Assembly: GCF_963678975.1 (NCBI RefSeq)
Contig: NC_089285.1
Location: 9,782,694-9,846,693, forward strand
Source: Dysidea avara
Lineage: Eukaryota > Porifera > Demospongiae > Dictyoceratida > Dysideidae
Reading direction: 5' to 3'
Length of the DNA: 64,000 nt
Part shown: piece after piece, positions 36,563-48,104 of the stretch
How positions within the stretch are numbered: the stretch's first letter is position 1
Layout: each line of letters opens with the position of its first letter
The notes under the pieces: generated by a model
Database searches by the model: none
What the model was told of the DNA's origin: nothing
What the model saw: the letters and a program-made list of their open reading frames with translations, nothing else
Translations under genes and position numbers: made by a program

Positions 36563-37812
36563 ATACCTTTTGTATAACAGGATGAAAACTGAAGTCAGTA
36601 GCTATCACGTTGATTCCAGCAATTTAACAATGCAGTATGCAGTAGATGTGCTCTTAACAGCATGCATTACTCCCCTAAAGTTCTATAGTGTGGTAAATTT
36701 AGCAAAAAATCTTCATACTGTATGGGAAGCTCACTATTAGGTCTCCAAGAAACGTGGCGACTTCTTCACCAACTTCTCCTTCACTGTACCTGTCATACAG
36801 TTGTAATCATTCTGCTCCACAACTCTCTGTTTCATGCTTAATAACTGTTTTCCTTCCATGCTGGTATGTTTCCATATACAGGACAATGCACGCAAACTTA
36901 GTCACTGTTCAACACAAAGAAGGTAAGCATCCACGTTTGTAGAGTGTTACTAAAACACTTGCAATGTGCTAAGTTGTAATGAATTAAGACCGCCAGTAAG
37001 ATTTGCTAAACCTATAAAATTCAGATGTGTAGCGAACAGTTAATCCATCTCCGGTAAGGTTACAGACCAACCACAGCAAGTTGCAGGCTACAATAGACTC
37101 TGACTCAGGCAATAATGCAGCTATACGGAAACCAGCCCGTACAGGGATCCATGCATTATATCAGTGGATACAGTAAACAATGACTTAAAATGCATTCAGT
37201 GGAATTTTGACACTTTGGGATCTAGGCCTATAGTTGCTTTAACATAGAGGTTTTTCTTTTTCTGATGTTAAAATGTTGAATGAGATTAGATCTGTTGTGA
37301 CCAAATTCCTTATTATGGAGTTCTTTTATTTTTGTGTCCAGGTAGTTTAAGAGAGGCTACTAAAACATCATGCACTATAAATTTCTGAGGTAAAAAATGG
37401 TCAAAATAGAAGGATTTGCTCAGCAAAACTTCTTACATGGTATGAACTGGACAAAAAAGATATAAGTGTATGATAAAAGTGCTGTTGAGTAGCTTTTCCA
37501 GTAGCTTTTCCAGTAGCTTTTGATCACTACTGTGACAAGTGTATACAAAGCTTTCCTGCTTTGAAGTGCTGTATGGACAGTGAGACCTGTCAATGTGGGA
37601 AATTGAACTGTAAAATAAGGACATAGTTCTGTGAAGACATTCTTTTTGCATGTAAACTGTCCTGAAAAGAAATCAAAGGATGTTTAGGTTTAGTACAGTA
37701 AATTATTGCCATTATTTCAGGAATTACAAAAGAATAGAATATATAGCCTGAAGGTTTAAGATACAGAATTACTAGATAACAACAACCTATATGTATTACA
37801 CCTATATCAAGC
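36563..37812. other. no gene recognised
   Basis: Triplicated CCAGTAGCTTTT at about 37487-37521. The open frames are short and lack known domains. Confidence 0.4.
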
Positions 37813-38285
37813 AAGACACACGGTAGTGTGTCGTGCGGCCCAAGAAGCCGGCTCGCCACACCGTGAGTATATTAACAGGAAGAAAGAAAAAGCAATTTTC
37901 ACACCTTTGTAGCTCTGTGATCTCTTATCCAATTGAAACCAAATTTGCTACAGACTTGCTGGCTAGGCAGGGGAGTCTACATTCCAAATTTGAAGAAAAT
38001 TGTTCTAGCCATTTCCGAGATACGAGCGACCAAAGTTAGGGTTTTTTTTTTCTTCTTCTTTTTGCACACTTTGCAAAATCCGCAATAAAACACGAATGTG
38101 TGCTCCAATTGGGCTGAAATTTGGCACACTTTAAGGGCTGATTAAGGCGAATCTCAGTACCAAGTTTGGTAGACATCCGATGAAAATTCACGGAGTTATG
38201 ACCAATTATTGGCGTAAAATAAGGTTGAAGGTCTGTCATGCCCACAGGGTAAACCGCGTGTAGGAATGAGCTGAAAATTGCTAGT
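37813..38285 (+). mobile_element. composite element, copy C: cap and body without array
   Basis: Starts with a cap bearing a hairpin (ACACACGGTAGTGTGT then CGTGCGGCCCAAGAAGC), then GTGAGTATATTAACAGGAAG, TAGCTCTGTGATC and the body to CACGGAGTTATGACC. It stops abruptly at about 38285, just before the MULE-type gene fragment. Confidence 0.65.
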
Positions 38286-38308
38286 TATGTTTTTATTATA
38301 TTTTGTTT

Positions 38309-40130
38309 AGTGATGCATACAGAATTTATGAGGGACATGATGGTTAAATATGGTAGCAAAATAATATGCATGGATTCAACCCATGGGACAAACATGTACC
38401 AGTTTTTGCTTATTACCATTATGATAATTGATGAACATGGTGAAGGATTGCCAGTGGCTTGGGCAATCAACAATAAGGAAGATACCACTATGCTTGTTAA
38501 ATATTTAACAGCAGTAAAAGGGAAGACTGAAAAGATTACTCCAACTGTTTTTATGTCATATGACGCTGACGCATTTTACAATGCATGGAAATGTGTGTTT
38601 GGAGAAACAAAAAGGCTTTTATGCTTTTTCCATGTCGACCGAGCCTGGAGAAATAAACTTAATGAACTTGTTAAGGATAAACAACACCTGCTTGAAGTGT
38701 ACCACCAACTAAGGACCTTACTCATGGAAAGAGATGAAGCCAAATTTCATGTAATGTTGTAGCAGTTTGTGTCACGAATGAAAGACTGTCATCCATCATT
38801 TTACACTTATTTTTCTGCTACATATGGCCGAAGAGCAAGTATATGGGCCACCTGCTATAGAATTGGTACCATCGCCAATACTAAAAAAGAGGTATTTAAC
38901 CGAAAGCTGAAAGTTGTGTATTTAAATAACAAACAAAGTCGGCGTCTTGATTATTTACTTCATGTTTTGTTAAAATTATCCCGTGATATCATATTTGAAG
39001 CCTTCAGAAAGCAAGAAGTAGGCAAAGTAACTCACAGAAAATGTGAAATCAACCGAAGGCATGCACGGGCAAAAGAAATGGATATAGCTACAGTTAAGGC
39101 TTGCTCTGACACTGCCAATGAGTGGCAGATTCAGTCCTTTAGTGATCGTTATTCTTTCTATTATGTGACTGTGCAAAAGAATGACTGTGATTGTCAGATG
39201 AGGTGTGAACGATGCAATGTCTGTGTACATATGTATTCTTGATGCCACATTGCACTATACAGTGTGCAAGCATGTGCATTTAGTGTGTATGCACCGCAGC
39301 CAAAGCAGTGATGAACTGGATTATCAAGTGTTGCAGCTGCACAGAGACAGTATTAAGCAAGATGATCAGATGTTGCAGCAGTACAGCCAAAGTAGTGATG
39401 AACAGGTGTTGCAGCTGTCCAGTCATAGTAATGAACTGGGTGATCAGATGTTGCAGCTGCACAGACACAGTATTGAGCAAGATGATCAGGTGTTGCAGCA
39501 ACACAGCCAAAGTGGTGATGAACCAGATGATCAGGTGTTGCAGCAACACAGCCATAGTAATGAGCAAGACGATCAGGTCATGCATGGTAATGATGAGCAA
39601 GATGTTGAGATGCTAAAGGAAGGAAAACAGCACAGTGGTCAGTGTGCAGACACACACATGTACTTTTTGAAAATGTTAAAGAAGAGGAAACAAGCACGTG
39701 CAACTGATCTTGATGCAAAGGATCAAAAGAGGATGATGTTAAGTGATGAAACTCTTATTGGAATTCGAATGACTGGTTTGTGCAAAAAAAATTATTCTGC
39801 AATACATTAATTTGATGTTCTTTTCAGTGAATTCATTTGTGGAGTTGGTAGAGTACTTGTTTACTGTTCCTGGTGTTAAAGTCTTCCTTAGCTCTAAAGT
39901 TAATCAAGATGGATTAGAGAAGTACTTTAGCATGGTGAGGCAGAACAGAGGAAGTAATGAAAATCCGACAGTGCACGCAGACACTACGAGTTGCAAATTC
40001 AGTATGTAGAAACGTACACATTAAAGGTGGCAATTGTCACAGGGAAGAGAAGAGAAAGTTAGACCTGGCCCAAGAAATAGAAGAGGGTAAGCTCCTACCA
40101 AAAAGAGCAAGAAGGTCATCCATTCTCTTA
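38309..40130 (+). pseudogene. MULE/SWIM transposase joined to a P-type C-terminal segment
   Basis: A plus-strand gene with its 5' part missing. The first block has CMDSTHGTNMYQF (first Asp, 38372), MSYDADAFYNAW and RLLCFFHVDRAW, a MULE-type DDE core. After a TAG at 38761 come ATYGRRASIWATCYRIG and KNDCDCQMRCERC then DATLHYTVCKHVHLVC, a SWIM zinc finger split by a frame change near 39235. One open frame (39205-39810) carries the finger through 14-residue repeats (39300-39580) to RMMLSDETLIGIRMT. A splice site then leads to VNSFVELVEYLF and SKVNQDGLEKYFSMVRQ. That last block matches the Glu-bearing end of P-type transposases (LPDQTVEGI and FNQDLFEIFFG at 31950-32100). It is either a chimeric transposase or a fusion by nested insertion. 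Confidence 0.7.
39300..39580 (+). repeat. in-frame 42-bp coding minisatellite
   Basis: About seven units encode variants of DDQVLQQHSQSSDE (14 residues). Units alternate QLH and QQH types, and one is shorter. The frame stays open across the array. Confidence 0.85.
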
Positions 40131-40261
40131 TTGTGCTTGTACATCACATTATTTCTATCATGTTATTATGTGTGTAGTGACTGTGCAGTATGCTTGTACA
40201 TCACATAATATACTTAATACGTTGTGGGATATAGCATATACTCAGTTTAAGTAATATTCAA

Positions 40262-41336
40262 CCGTTTTCTAACTCCCTTGGACTTTTGTAGCTGTTTTGA
40301 GCTGGCTTGTTTATGAATTTCGATCCATCCAGAAGCAGCTGAAAACTTTCGTATTGTAATCCAAAGATTTACGATCATACGCAGCATAGTACTTGCAACT
40401 TCCTCCTCCCAAGATTCTGACACAATGTTCCAATAAAAGAGCACATCAGCACTGTTCACCAACCTCTCTGTAATTCATTCTATGACATTGTCATACTCAA
40501 TTCCATGTAACCCTTCTTCAAGCATTGGCAGTAACTCTAGTTCCATTTGGAAAACTGTCATGTACATCATCTCATTGACATGGACCAGGCCACCACGGTC
40601 AATAAGTTTTATCCAGTCACTACTTGAAGATGACTCATCGTCAGAGTCTGGAGTGGTTGTCAGTTCCTCTAAGTGTAATAAGAGAGACTGCTTGAGGAAG
40701 TGAGCAGATGTTTTCAAGCGTTCCTGAGTGCTCTTATGATATAACCTGAGGCATACCTCAAAGCATATTGCTCTTCATAACTTAGGCCATCACTGGTAGT
40801 ACTCGTTCTGTTTTCTACCACAATGAAGTGTTCATGTATGATTTTTTCAGCAACCACGTCTATGACACACTGGTAAAAAAGAGGACTTCCTTTGATTCCT
40901 ATCTTGGTAGATATCATCATCCAGTGATCAGCAAAGGTTTGAGACGTTTGTAACTTTAAAAGCTTCTCCCACATCTGTGCTCTATAGTTGGCTGATGCTG
41001 AACACTGGTAGTACAAGGTTCTGTGAACTTTACCAAATGTTCACAGAACCCGGTACAAGCTGCTTTATTTTGTGGATCATTTATCCAGCCAAGCATTACT
41101 TGAGCTGAGTCATTCATTGCTTTAGCTTGCTCTGAGATTGGCTCTTCTCCAAGTAGATCCTCAACAGCTTGTTGCACCAGAATATCAGGGTCTAAAAACA
41201 ATTGAAACGAAACTAGTAAACTCTGCAGTGTAAATACTCTACATTTAATACCAGACATTACACACACAAATTCTCCACACATGAAATAATGGCGGATAGT
41301 CCGTCCACATAGCAGGAAAAGGCGTGAAACATTCAT
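40262..41336 (-). pseudogene. accessory protein gene, homologue of the P-element second gene
   Basis: Convergent with the gene at 38309-40130, as at 32384-33655. The clear reading starts at an acceptor at about 41191: DPDILVQQAVEDLLGEEP and NDSAQVMLGWIND. After a frame change at a small palindrome (41017-41050) it continues YRAQMWEKLLKLQTSQTF, EEQYALRYASGYIIRAL, DSDDESSSSSDWIKLIDRGG, MYMTVFQMELELL, then NSADVLFYWNIVSESWEEE, LWITIRKFSAASGW and QKSKGVRKRLN. The C-terminal half aligns block by block with the gene in the P-type element. Two or three stops or frame changes break it. Function unknown. Confidence 0.72.
41017..41050. repeat. perfect 12-bp palindrome with 10-base loop
   Basis: GGTTCTGTGAAC and its complement GTTCACAGAACC, at the point where the accessory gene changes frame. 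The extra arm may be what broke the gene. Confidence 0.85.
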
Positions 41337-41640
41337 TTCTTATCCTGCTATTGCATGTATTGCTATGAAAAACTGCCAGTAAAAGTGTGATGCAGGTTTG
41401 TGTGCATTAAATAGAATTGTTACAGTTTATTTAACATACTAGAAGCTGTACTACTCAGCCAAGAAGATGCCATTCTTTTCGAATTCAACACAACGAAGCA
41501 ACTTAGTCCACTGTAACACCACTTGAAACAAAACATATATGGAAGAAAAACAGAAAATAAACGGAGAATTAAGAAGCCTTACAAGAGGAGTGTCCGCAAC
41601 AAATCTATTGCATTTCCAATCCCCTGGTTACTATAATATC
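41337..41640. other. no feature recognised
   Basis: Possible upstream region of the minus-strand accessory gene. No end repeat like that of 28558 was found here. Confidence 0.35.
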
Positions 41641-42390
41641 TATGCCCTAATAGAGCATTCAGCTATACGTATTAAATTTACTCCATTGTAAAATTGTATA
41701 CACTGCAAGTTATTTTGTAGGGAGTTCAGCTACAACAAGTCACTCTGTAGAGAATTCAGCCACTGAGTAGAGAGTTCAGCTACAAAGAAACTACCCAGTA
41801 GAGAGTTCATACACAAGTTAGCTAACCTATTGAGATCAGCTACAAACAAGTTACTTGATACAATGTTCAGCTACAAGTAAGCAGTGTTGGGAGTAACGCG
41901 TTACGTAATATTATTACTTTTGTGGTAACTAAGTAATATAACGAAATACGCTATAAAAATGGGTAATATAACTCAAGTTACTTTACTTACAAATGTAATG
42001 CATTACCTAAGTAATATAGTTACTGTAACAAGTCTAATATTACATAATATTATTACTACAAGTAACGAAGTTACTAATCTCGTTAGCTATCCTCTGAATA
42101 ACGCCTAGTAATGCCTAGCCAAAACGAAGTAACGAAGCCTACTGAATGAAGCTTATTCACCAGCTTCTTACTTATAACCAAGATTTGCACATTGTCCAAC
42201 AATGCAATCATGTCATGTGATAAAGTGGTAGTTTCACACATGACAGCTTAAGGCTGTGGACACAAAGTAATATGTAACTGTAACTAAATAGTTCAGTTGC
42301 AAGTAATATGTAACTAGTTACTTTTACAAAGTAACTTGCCCAACACTGCAAGTAAGTCATTCTATAGAGAGTTCAGCTACAAAAAAACCA
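41641..42390 (-). mobile_element. composite minisatellite element, copy E, short array
   Basis: Starts with the junction CCCTAATAGAGCATTCAGCT and TGCAAGTTATTTTGTAGG, both shared with copy A. Degenerate GTAGAGAGTTCAGCTACA units follow. It is split by the MITE at 41882-42348; the last units are at 42357-42385. Confidence 0.65.
41882..42348. mobile_element. CAGTGTTGGG-type MITE with 8-bp target duplication
   Basis: Ends CAGTGTTGGG and CCCAACACTG. Target duplication CAAGTAAG at 41874-41881 and 42349-42356, a hAT-like length. The interior is built from GTAAC and GTAATAT words. Homologous to 58511-59044. Confidence 0.93.
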
Positions 42391-42414
42391 CATCCTAGTG
42401 GAGGAGGCAACGCA

Positions 42415-42912
42415 AATTTACCTGAATTGTCGTAATTAAAATTTTTGCCATTAACCTACTACCATCACAGCCTGTGTGTATAACATTAATTGCAACAATT
42501 TAATTACTTGCATGGGTGGCCAATTCTACAATGTTTGCTACCAGCATGCCACTAACCCCTTTCATGGAAATAAAAGCCAAGTAGTTATAAAACTCCTAAG
42601 TCAGCCTCTCAAACAGAGTTTTGGTGAGATTCGAGAGCCTTTGCAAATAATGATTGGTTAATTGCGTGGGCAGCTGATAAATATATCTAATCCAAAACAG
42701 CCAAGCTGTAAAAAAAGAGTGCGGCCCTGAGAAAGGCTATGGTGAAAAAAGATGTGAAATCCAAGGTGGCGGCCAAGAAATGGTTGTGATGGTAGGTTAA
42801 TGGTAAAAATTTTAATAACGACAATTCAGGTGAATTTTGTGCCAAGACCAAGCGGCACCAAATTCACCTGAATTGTTGTTATTAAAATTTTTACCATTAA
42901 CCTACCATCACA
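42415..42912. mobile_element. TIR MITE with an added inverted arm
   Basis: About 50-bp inverted ends (ACCTGAATTGTCGTAATTAA at 42419 and its complement at about 42835) bound a 400-bp element. The right end is itself one arm of a near-perfect palindrome: 42786-42843 and 42854-42911 are inverted copies with a 10-base loop. The interior at about 42700-42780 reads as VKKDVKSKVAAKKW in one frame, with no known function. Confidence 0.75.
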
Positions 42913-42954
42913 GCCATTCTGTCATTTTTTCTTTACTACAGGAAGAAGAAAAGA

Positions 42955-44500
42955 TGAAGCAGGATGATTTCTTTGTAGCTGACCTCTCTGCAAGGTGATC
43001 CTTCTAGCTGATCTCTCTACCAGATGACTTGCTTGTAGCTGAACTCTCTACAGGGTGATTTGTTTGTAGCTGAACTCTCTACAAGGTAACTTCTTCTAGC
43101 TGATCTTTCTACAGGGTGATTTGTTTGTCTCTACAGGGCAATTTGTTTGCAGCTGAACTCTCTACATGGTAGTTTCTTTGTAGCTGAACTATCTACAATG
43201 TAACTTCTTCTAGCTGAACTAGCTGAACTCTCTACAGGGTAACTTGTTTCTAGCTGAACTCTCTACAGGGTGATTTGTTTGTAGCTGAACTCTCTACAAG
43301 GTAACTTCTTCTAGCTGATCTTTCTACAGGGTGATTTGTTTGTCTCTACAGGGCAATTTGTTTGCAGCTGAACTCTCTACATGATAGTTTCTTTGTAGCT
43401 GAACTCTCTACAATGTAACTTCTTCTAGCTGAACTCTCTACAGGGTAACTTGTTTCTAGCTGAACTCTCTACAAGGTGATTTGTTTGTAGCTGAACTCTC
43501 TACAAGGTAACTTCTTCTAGCTGATCTTTCTACAGGGTGATTTGTTTGTCTCTACAGGGCAATTTGTTTGCAGCTGAACTCTCTACATGGTAGTTTCTTT
43601 GTAGCTGAACTCTCTACAATGTGACTTCTTCTAGCTGAACTCTCTACAGGGTGACTTGTTTCTAGCTGATCTCTCTACAGTGTAACTTGTTTATAACTGA
43701 ACTCTCTACAGGTTGATTTGTTTATAGCTGAACTCTCTACAATGTCCTTCTTCTAGCTGAACTCTCTACAGGGTGACTTGTTTGTAGTTGAACCCTCTAC
43801 AGGGTGATTTGTTTGTAGCTGAACTCTCTACAATGTAACTTCTTCTAGCTGAACTCTCTACAGGGTAACTGCTGAACTCTCTACAGGGTGATTTGTTTGT
43901 AGCTGAACTCTCTACAAGGTAACTTCTTCTAGATGATCTTTCTACAGGGTGATTTGTTTGTAGCTGAATTCTCTACAGGGCAATTTGTTTGCAGCTGAAC
44001 TCTCTACATGGTAGTTTCTTTGTAGCTGAACTCTCTACAATGTAACTTCTTCTAGCTGAACTCTCTACAGGGTGACTTGTTTCTAGCTGAACTCTCTACA
44101 GGGTGATTTGTTTGTAGCTGAACTCTTTGCATGATTGTTTCTTTGTAACTGAACTCTCTACAATGTGACTTCTTCTAGCTGATCTCTCTACAGGATGACT
44201 TGTTTCTAACTGAACTCTCTATAGTGTGATCTGTTCATAGCGGAACTTTCTACTGGGTTTAAAACGAAATTTTGTTCGCTCGTATCTCGGAAATGGCTGG
44301 ACCGATTTTCTTCAAATTTGGTATGTAGACTCCCTTAACTGGGCGGCACGTCTCTAGCAAATTTGGTTCCAATTGGGTAAGGGATCACAGAGCTACATAG
44401 GTATGAAAATTGCGTTTTCTTTCTTCCTGTTAATATACTCACAGTGTGGCGCGTCAGCTTCTTGGGCCGCACGACACACTATCGTGTGTCTTGATACACA
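42955..44500 (+). mobile_element. composite minisatellite element, copy D, higher-order array
   Basis: The array 42955-44245 has about 31-bp units grouped into a larger repeat of roughly 205-215 bp. The marker variant TGATCTTTCTACAGGG recurs at about 43100, 43315, 43521 and 43932. The body follows directly (CTCGTATCTCGGAAATGGCT), then a cap at about 44400-44500 with GACACACTATCGTGTGTC, a 7-bp stem hairpin. The doubled junction motif of copies A and B is missing here. Confidence 0.75.
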
Positions 44501-44782
44501 GCCTTGCAGCCGCAGCCACACTATTCACAGATAAACAAGCCTAAATAGTTATAAACAGGTACAGCTAATAAATGTTTACCGCTCACCTCTGCATTCATTG
44601 CTTTCTTTTAATACTGTCATGTGTTTATTACTGTCATTAATGATTGATTGTGGGTTTAGGTTATCGGAAAATAATCTCCTTTTCGTAGCTGATATTGATA
44701 CTTACAAAATCACCTTATATCGGCTGTTACCAATTATTCAACAATTATCAGTGCAACACTATTTGTCACCCGAAGTTGCTAT

Positions 44783-45210
44783 TAGGCTTGTGCCAAATAT
44801 GCCGGCATAATTTCAAGTTAGCAAAAGCATCAAGCATTACGCCAGCATAATAGGACAATTTTCAAGATTTTAAATTAAATGCACAATGTGTACGCCAAGA
44901 ATACGGCAAAACACAAACACATTAAGTCTTAATACTGCATTTCATATCAAGAAATTGTGCAATGTTATCATTTTTATTGTTTCTTAGCTGATTATTCATA
45001 CTTAGCGGATAAAAGATCAAGGTACTCCAGTAGAGCAGTCACTTACTCTAATACAGCAGTCAGGAAAGACTGATATACTCTAATAATTCAGCCAACTCCA
45101 GAGCATAATCTTGATTTTGAAAGCATAATTTTGAACATAATAGGCTGGATTTTTGAACACTGCTCAAAAGCATAATAGGGTATTTTCAAAGCATAAATGG
45201 CTCAAGCCTA
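44783..45210. mobile_element. hAT-type MITE with 8-bp target duplication
   Basis: Ends TAGGCTTGTGCCA and TAGGCTTGAGCCA (inverted). Target duplication GTTGCTAT at 44775-44782 and 45211-45218. The interior repeats AGCATAAT words and has a diverged version of the doubled CTCTAATA motif at about 45035-45090. Confidence 0.92.
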
Positions 45211-45218
45211 GTTGCTAT

Positions 45219-45846
45219 CAAAAATCCGCAAACGCTCTTTTTTAATAGCAAAATTGCTACAGTAACTCGTCCAAAATTTTCATGCCTTTTGGGTGAAAAA
45301 TTACAGACTAGTTCTATTTTAAACTTAAGGGTGTAGAATAGCAAGGGGTGTGCCTGTTGCCTAACACACAGATGCTAAAAATTCAGTAATAAGCCACAGA
45401 CTAATTAACGATCATTATATTTTCATCAACATAAAAAGATAACCTGTTTCGCAATGTGACTTGGGAAGCCTTACACAAACTGTACAGAACACCCTTAAGC
45501 CCTGCGCTTACAACTGGTGTTAAATTTTCTTTTTTGTACTCAATTAAAAGTGCACTTTTCACTTTATGACTTATAAACAGTCAATACTGTATTTATGCTA
45601 AATACTTCACCTGCAAAAGTAGTCACGTTCAATTTAAAAAATAAGTACTTCATCATTTTCAAGCATCGAGTGGTGGTCAAATTTGAATAGTTGCTGCATT
45701 GATTTTATGAATTAGGGTAATAAATGCCAAGGTGTTTAACCAATTGAATATGGTACAAGCTTCAAGACTTGTTAAAGAGACACTGTTACTTTGATTTGTG
45801 TTCAGGTTAATTGCTGCAATTGTTTTGTGGCTGCTTCTCAATTTTA
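45219..45846. other. no feature recognised
   Basis: AT-rich; no coding signal before the first HECT exon. Confidence 0.35.
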
Positions 45847-47432
45847 CAGGCAATGGGTGGTAATGGGCATGCAGGCTTTGAGCTTGATAATTGCAAATAT
45901 TTCCATGTCTGGTAAGAGAAACAAAATATGTTATTAATCAAGATTATTTATGGCATTATTACGGGTCAAATAAGATACTGACATGTAACTGTAGCACAAG
46001 TTGCTGTCAGACTTTCCATCCAATATATCAGTCCTGTAGTCACCATAAAATGCTAATAATAATTAAGGCTTCTTTAGGCCCCTATATGATTAGTTTCTTA
46101 TCCAGCCTTTCTAATTATTATGATGCGTGTGGGAGGGTATTACCATTATGCCATTATTTTATAATATTAACACACTGATGTACAGACCTTGTCCAAATTG
46201 TCTTTCTTTCTTACTACAAACATTTCCTTCACCAGCTGATTCTACTTTTCGTGATCGCCAACTGTTTTTCGACAGTCAACTGAAAGCCTGCTTTGATGAA
46301 GTCGATAGAACACGATTGCAACTGGTACTGCAGCAATTTGCTAAGGAAAACAACAGTTCTCCTGGCAATATATAGCGCACTGTAGCGTTCATCAACAAAA
46401 AATTATATCAGTTTGGTATCACGTGTTCTTCTGAGCAGAGTAAATAATGGCTTACCATGCGGTAGCTTAAGAAGAATGCGCGCGGTGGATGAGAAACTAA
46501 TAATCACCAAATAGGGGCATTAGCATAGTCATTGTGGTTTTTCACTTAGCAATTATGCAGAAAATGCAATAATATTGAACAAACGGTATTGCGGTATTTT
46601 TAAAATAGCTGCGGTACTCAGTATTGCATATTATAATATTGTGTACAGGTGATATTATTGAAATATTGCTCAACCCTACTATGTGCTACAGTCACATACC
46701 TCTTTTGTATATACAATACCACTTACAATAGTGTTTAAATTTACCTTTTATTGACAGGTTCTTTCCCTGAAGTCTGATTCTGAATTAAATGATATCATTG
46801 AAGATGGATGCTTTGATGATTGCAGCTTTATGAAGATCCCAACTATGGCCAGTAAGGAGCAGTTTGGAAGAACGATAATACTTCACCACCTGATTTATAC
46901 TTGTTATGCCGAGCTGAGTCAACTGCGAGAGGGACTACTACTGCACACTCTTAATTTTTCCATAGTTATTGAAGATCACCCTTCAATTATAAGGCCTATT
47001 CTTATTGCTGGAAAAATCAACCTTACTGCCGCTCAAGTCCAAGATATATTTCGAATTAAATATCATGAAGAAGGTTCCAACACGAGAAGAAACAGTTATC
47101 ATGTATTTGTTTGATTTTTTGCAGTTATGTGAAGGTAAATTATGCAATGTGGTTTTGCAAATTATACTCATGTTTTCCTGTTTACAGATGATCCCTCAAC
47201 TGCTGGAGTGAATTTGGAGGAATTCCTAATATTTGTGACAGGCGCTAGCGCAATTCCTTTGGTGGGATTGGACACAATACCAATCATTGATTTTACAGAT
47301 AGTGAAAGATTACCTGATGCATCAACGTGCAGTTTGACACTAACTCTCAAGATGAATTTCCAAAATTTTGAAGCTTTTTGTAGGACTATGAAGAGGTCGA
47401 TTTTAGATAGCCATGGATATGGTACAATCTGA
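45847..47432 (+). pseudogene. HECT-type E3 ubiquitin ligase, C-terminal part
   Basis: The last exon (47187-47432) encodes LEEFLIFVTGASAIPLVGLD, then LPDASTCSLTLTL and FCRTMKRSILDSHGYG. This is the HECT C-lobe with the ubiquitin-accepting Cys (codon 47328-47330). The exon from about 46759 encodes the N-lobe/C-lobe join: LREGLLLHTLNF, RPILIAGKINLTAAQV and YHEEGSN, then TREETVIMYLFDFLQ in another frame, so one base is lost or gained near 47078. Possible upstream exons are at about 45850-45900 (AMGGNGHAGFELD) and 46236-46375. The full protein would be far longer. Sequence type resembles the HECT proteins common in sponge and cnidarian genomes, often element-linked. Likely decayed; an assembly error could explain the single frame change. 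Confidence 0.7.
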
Positions 47433-48100
47433 CCTCTGACTTCAACCGTTTTGACCTTGAACGTTTTACTAGGATTATTGTATGATTTTGTTATAGGTTA
47501 GCAACATAGATGCAGTGAGGCCAATTCACTTTGTTTTTTTCTTTCTTGTTACTGTGTTATAAACCATATGGATTAAACAGATAAACTTAAAACAGCTATG
47601 TATATTATATAGTCCGGTCTGTTACATCACATCGCAAAATCGTAACATGGTGGGCCAAAGATTGGTACAGTGACAAATTAATTTTAATGCCAATTTCTGC
47701 AAGTGGCTCTAGCCAGGTACTGGTATAATCTGGCATAGGTAATTTGACAAAATTTGTTAATCATCTTGAATAACACAATTCGCCTCGTGCTGTCTGCTGA
47801 CGGATTGCAAGTTGAGTGGTTTGATCATGGCTGACCCAATGATAGTCTGACATTACAAAATGGGCAGAATATCTTTGGATACCAGATAGGTCTCAATTTG
47901 TAAGTGTAATGTTTAAATATATTATGATCATACAGTAGCTACTATAATTTAAAAACCAATTTGACAAATTCTAGTGATTGTGATGAAGGAACAGTAATTT
48001 TTAAGTGGTAGATATATAGCTATAATACCTGGATATGTTGGCAAAAGTTGAAGGACAACATTGGCTGTACATGTGCTCCAAATGTTACTGGAGGATATAG
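47433..48100. other. no feature recognised
   Basis: No open frame or repeat that I can support. Confidence 0.4.
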
Positions 48101-48104
48101 TACA

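Noticed and set aside
35958-36577. Genes in the open frames of the composite element body
   Set aside because: Frames on both strands overlap repeated, non-coding sequence, with no codon or domain signal.
37813-37860. Helitron end for the composite element cap
   Set aside because: A hairpin is present, but no CTRR tip or TC start could be fixed, and no Rep/helicase gene is nearby.
39280-39600. Minus-strand hydrophobic repeat protein (LLQHLIIL...)
   Set aside because: Antisense of the 42-bp coding minisatellite.
42955-44245. CRISPR-like array: short conserved word alternating with spacers
   Set aside because: The spacers fall into a few recurrent types and drift with the repeats, there are no cas genes, and the setting is eukaryotic. 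It is a minisatellite.
41641-44500. A single large inverted element made of copies E and D
   Set aside because: Their arrays do face each other, but unit order and flanks differ, and a separate TIR element fills the centre. Two independent copies are simpler.
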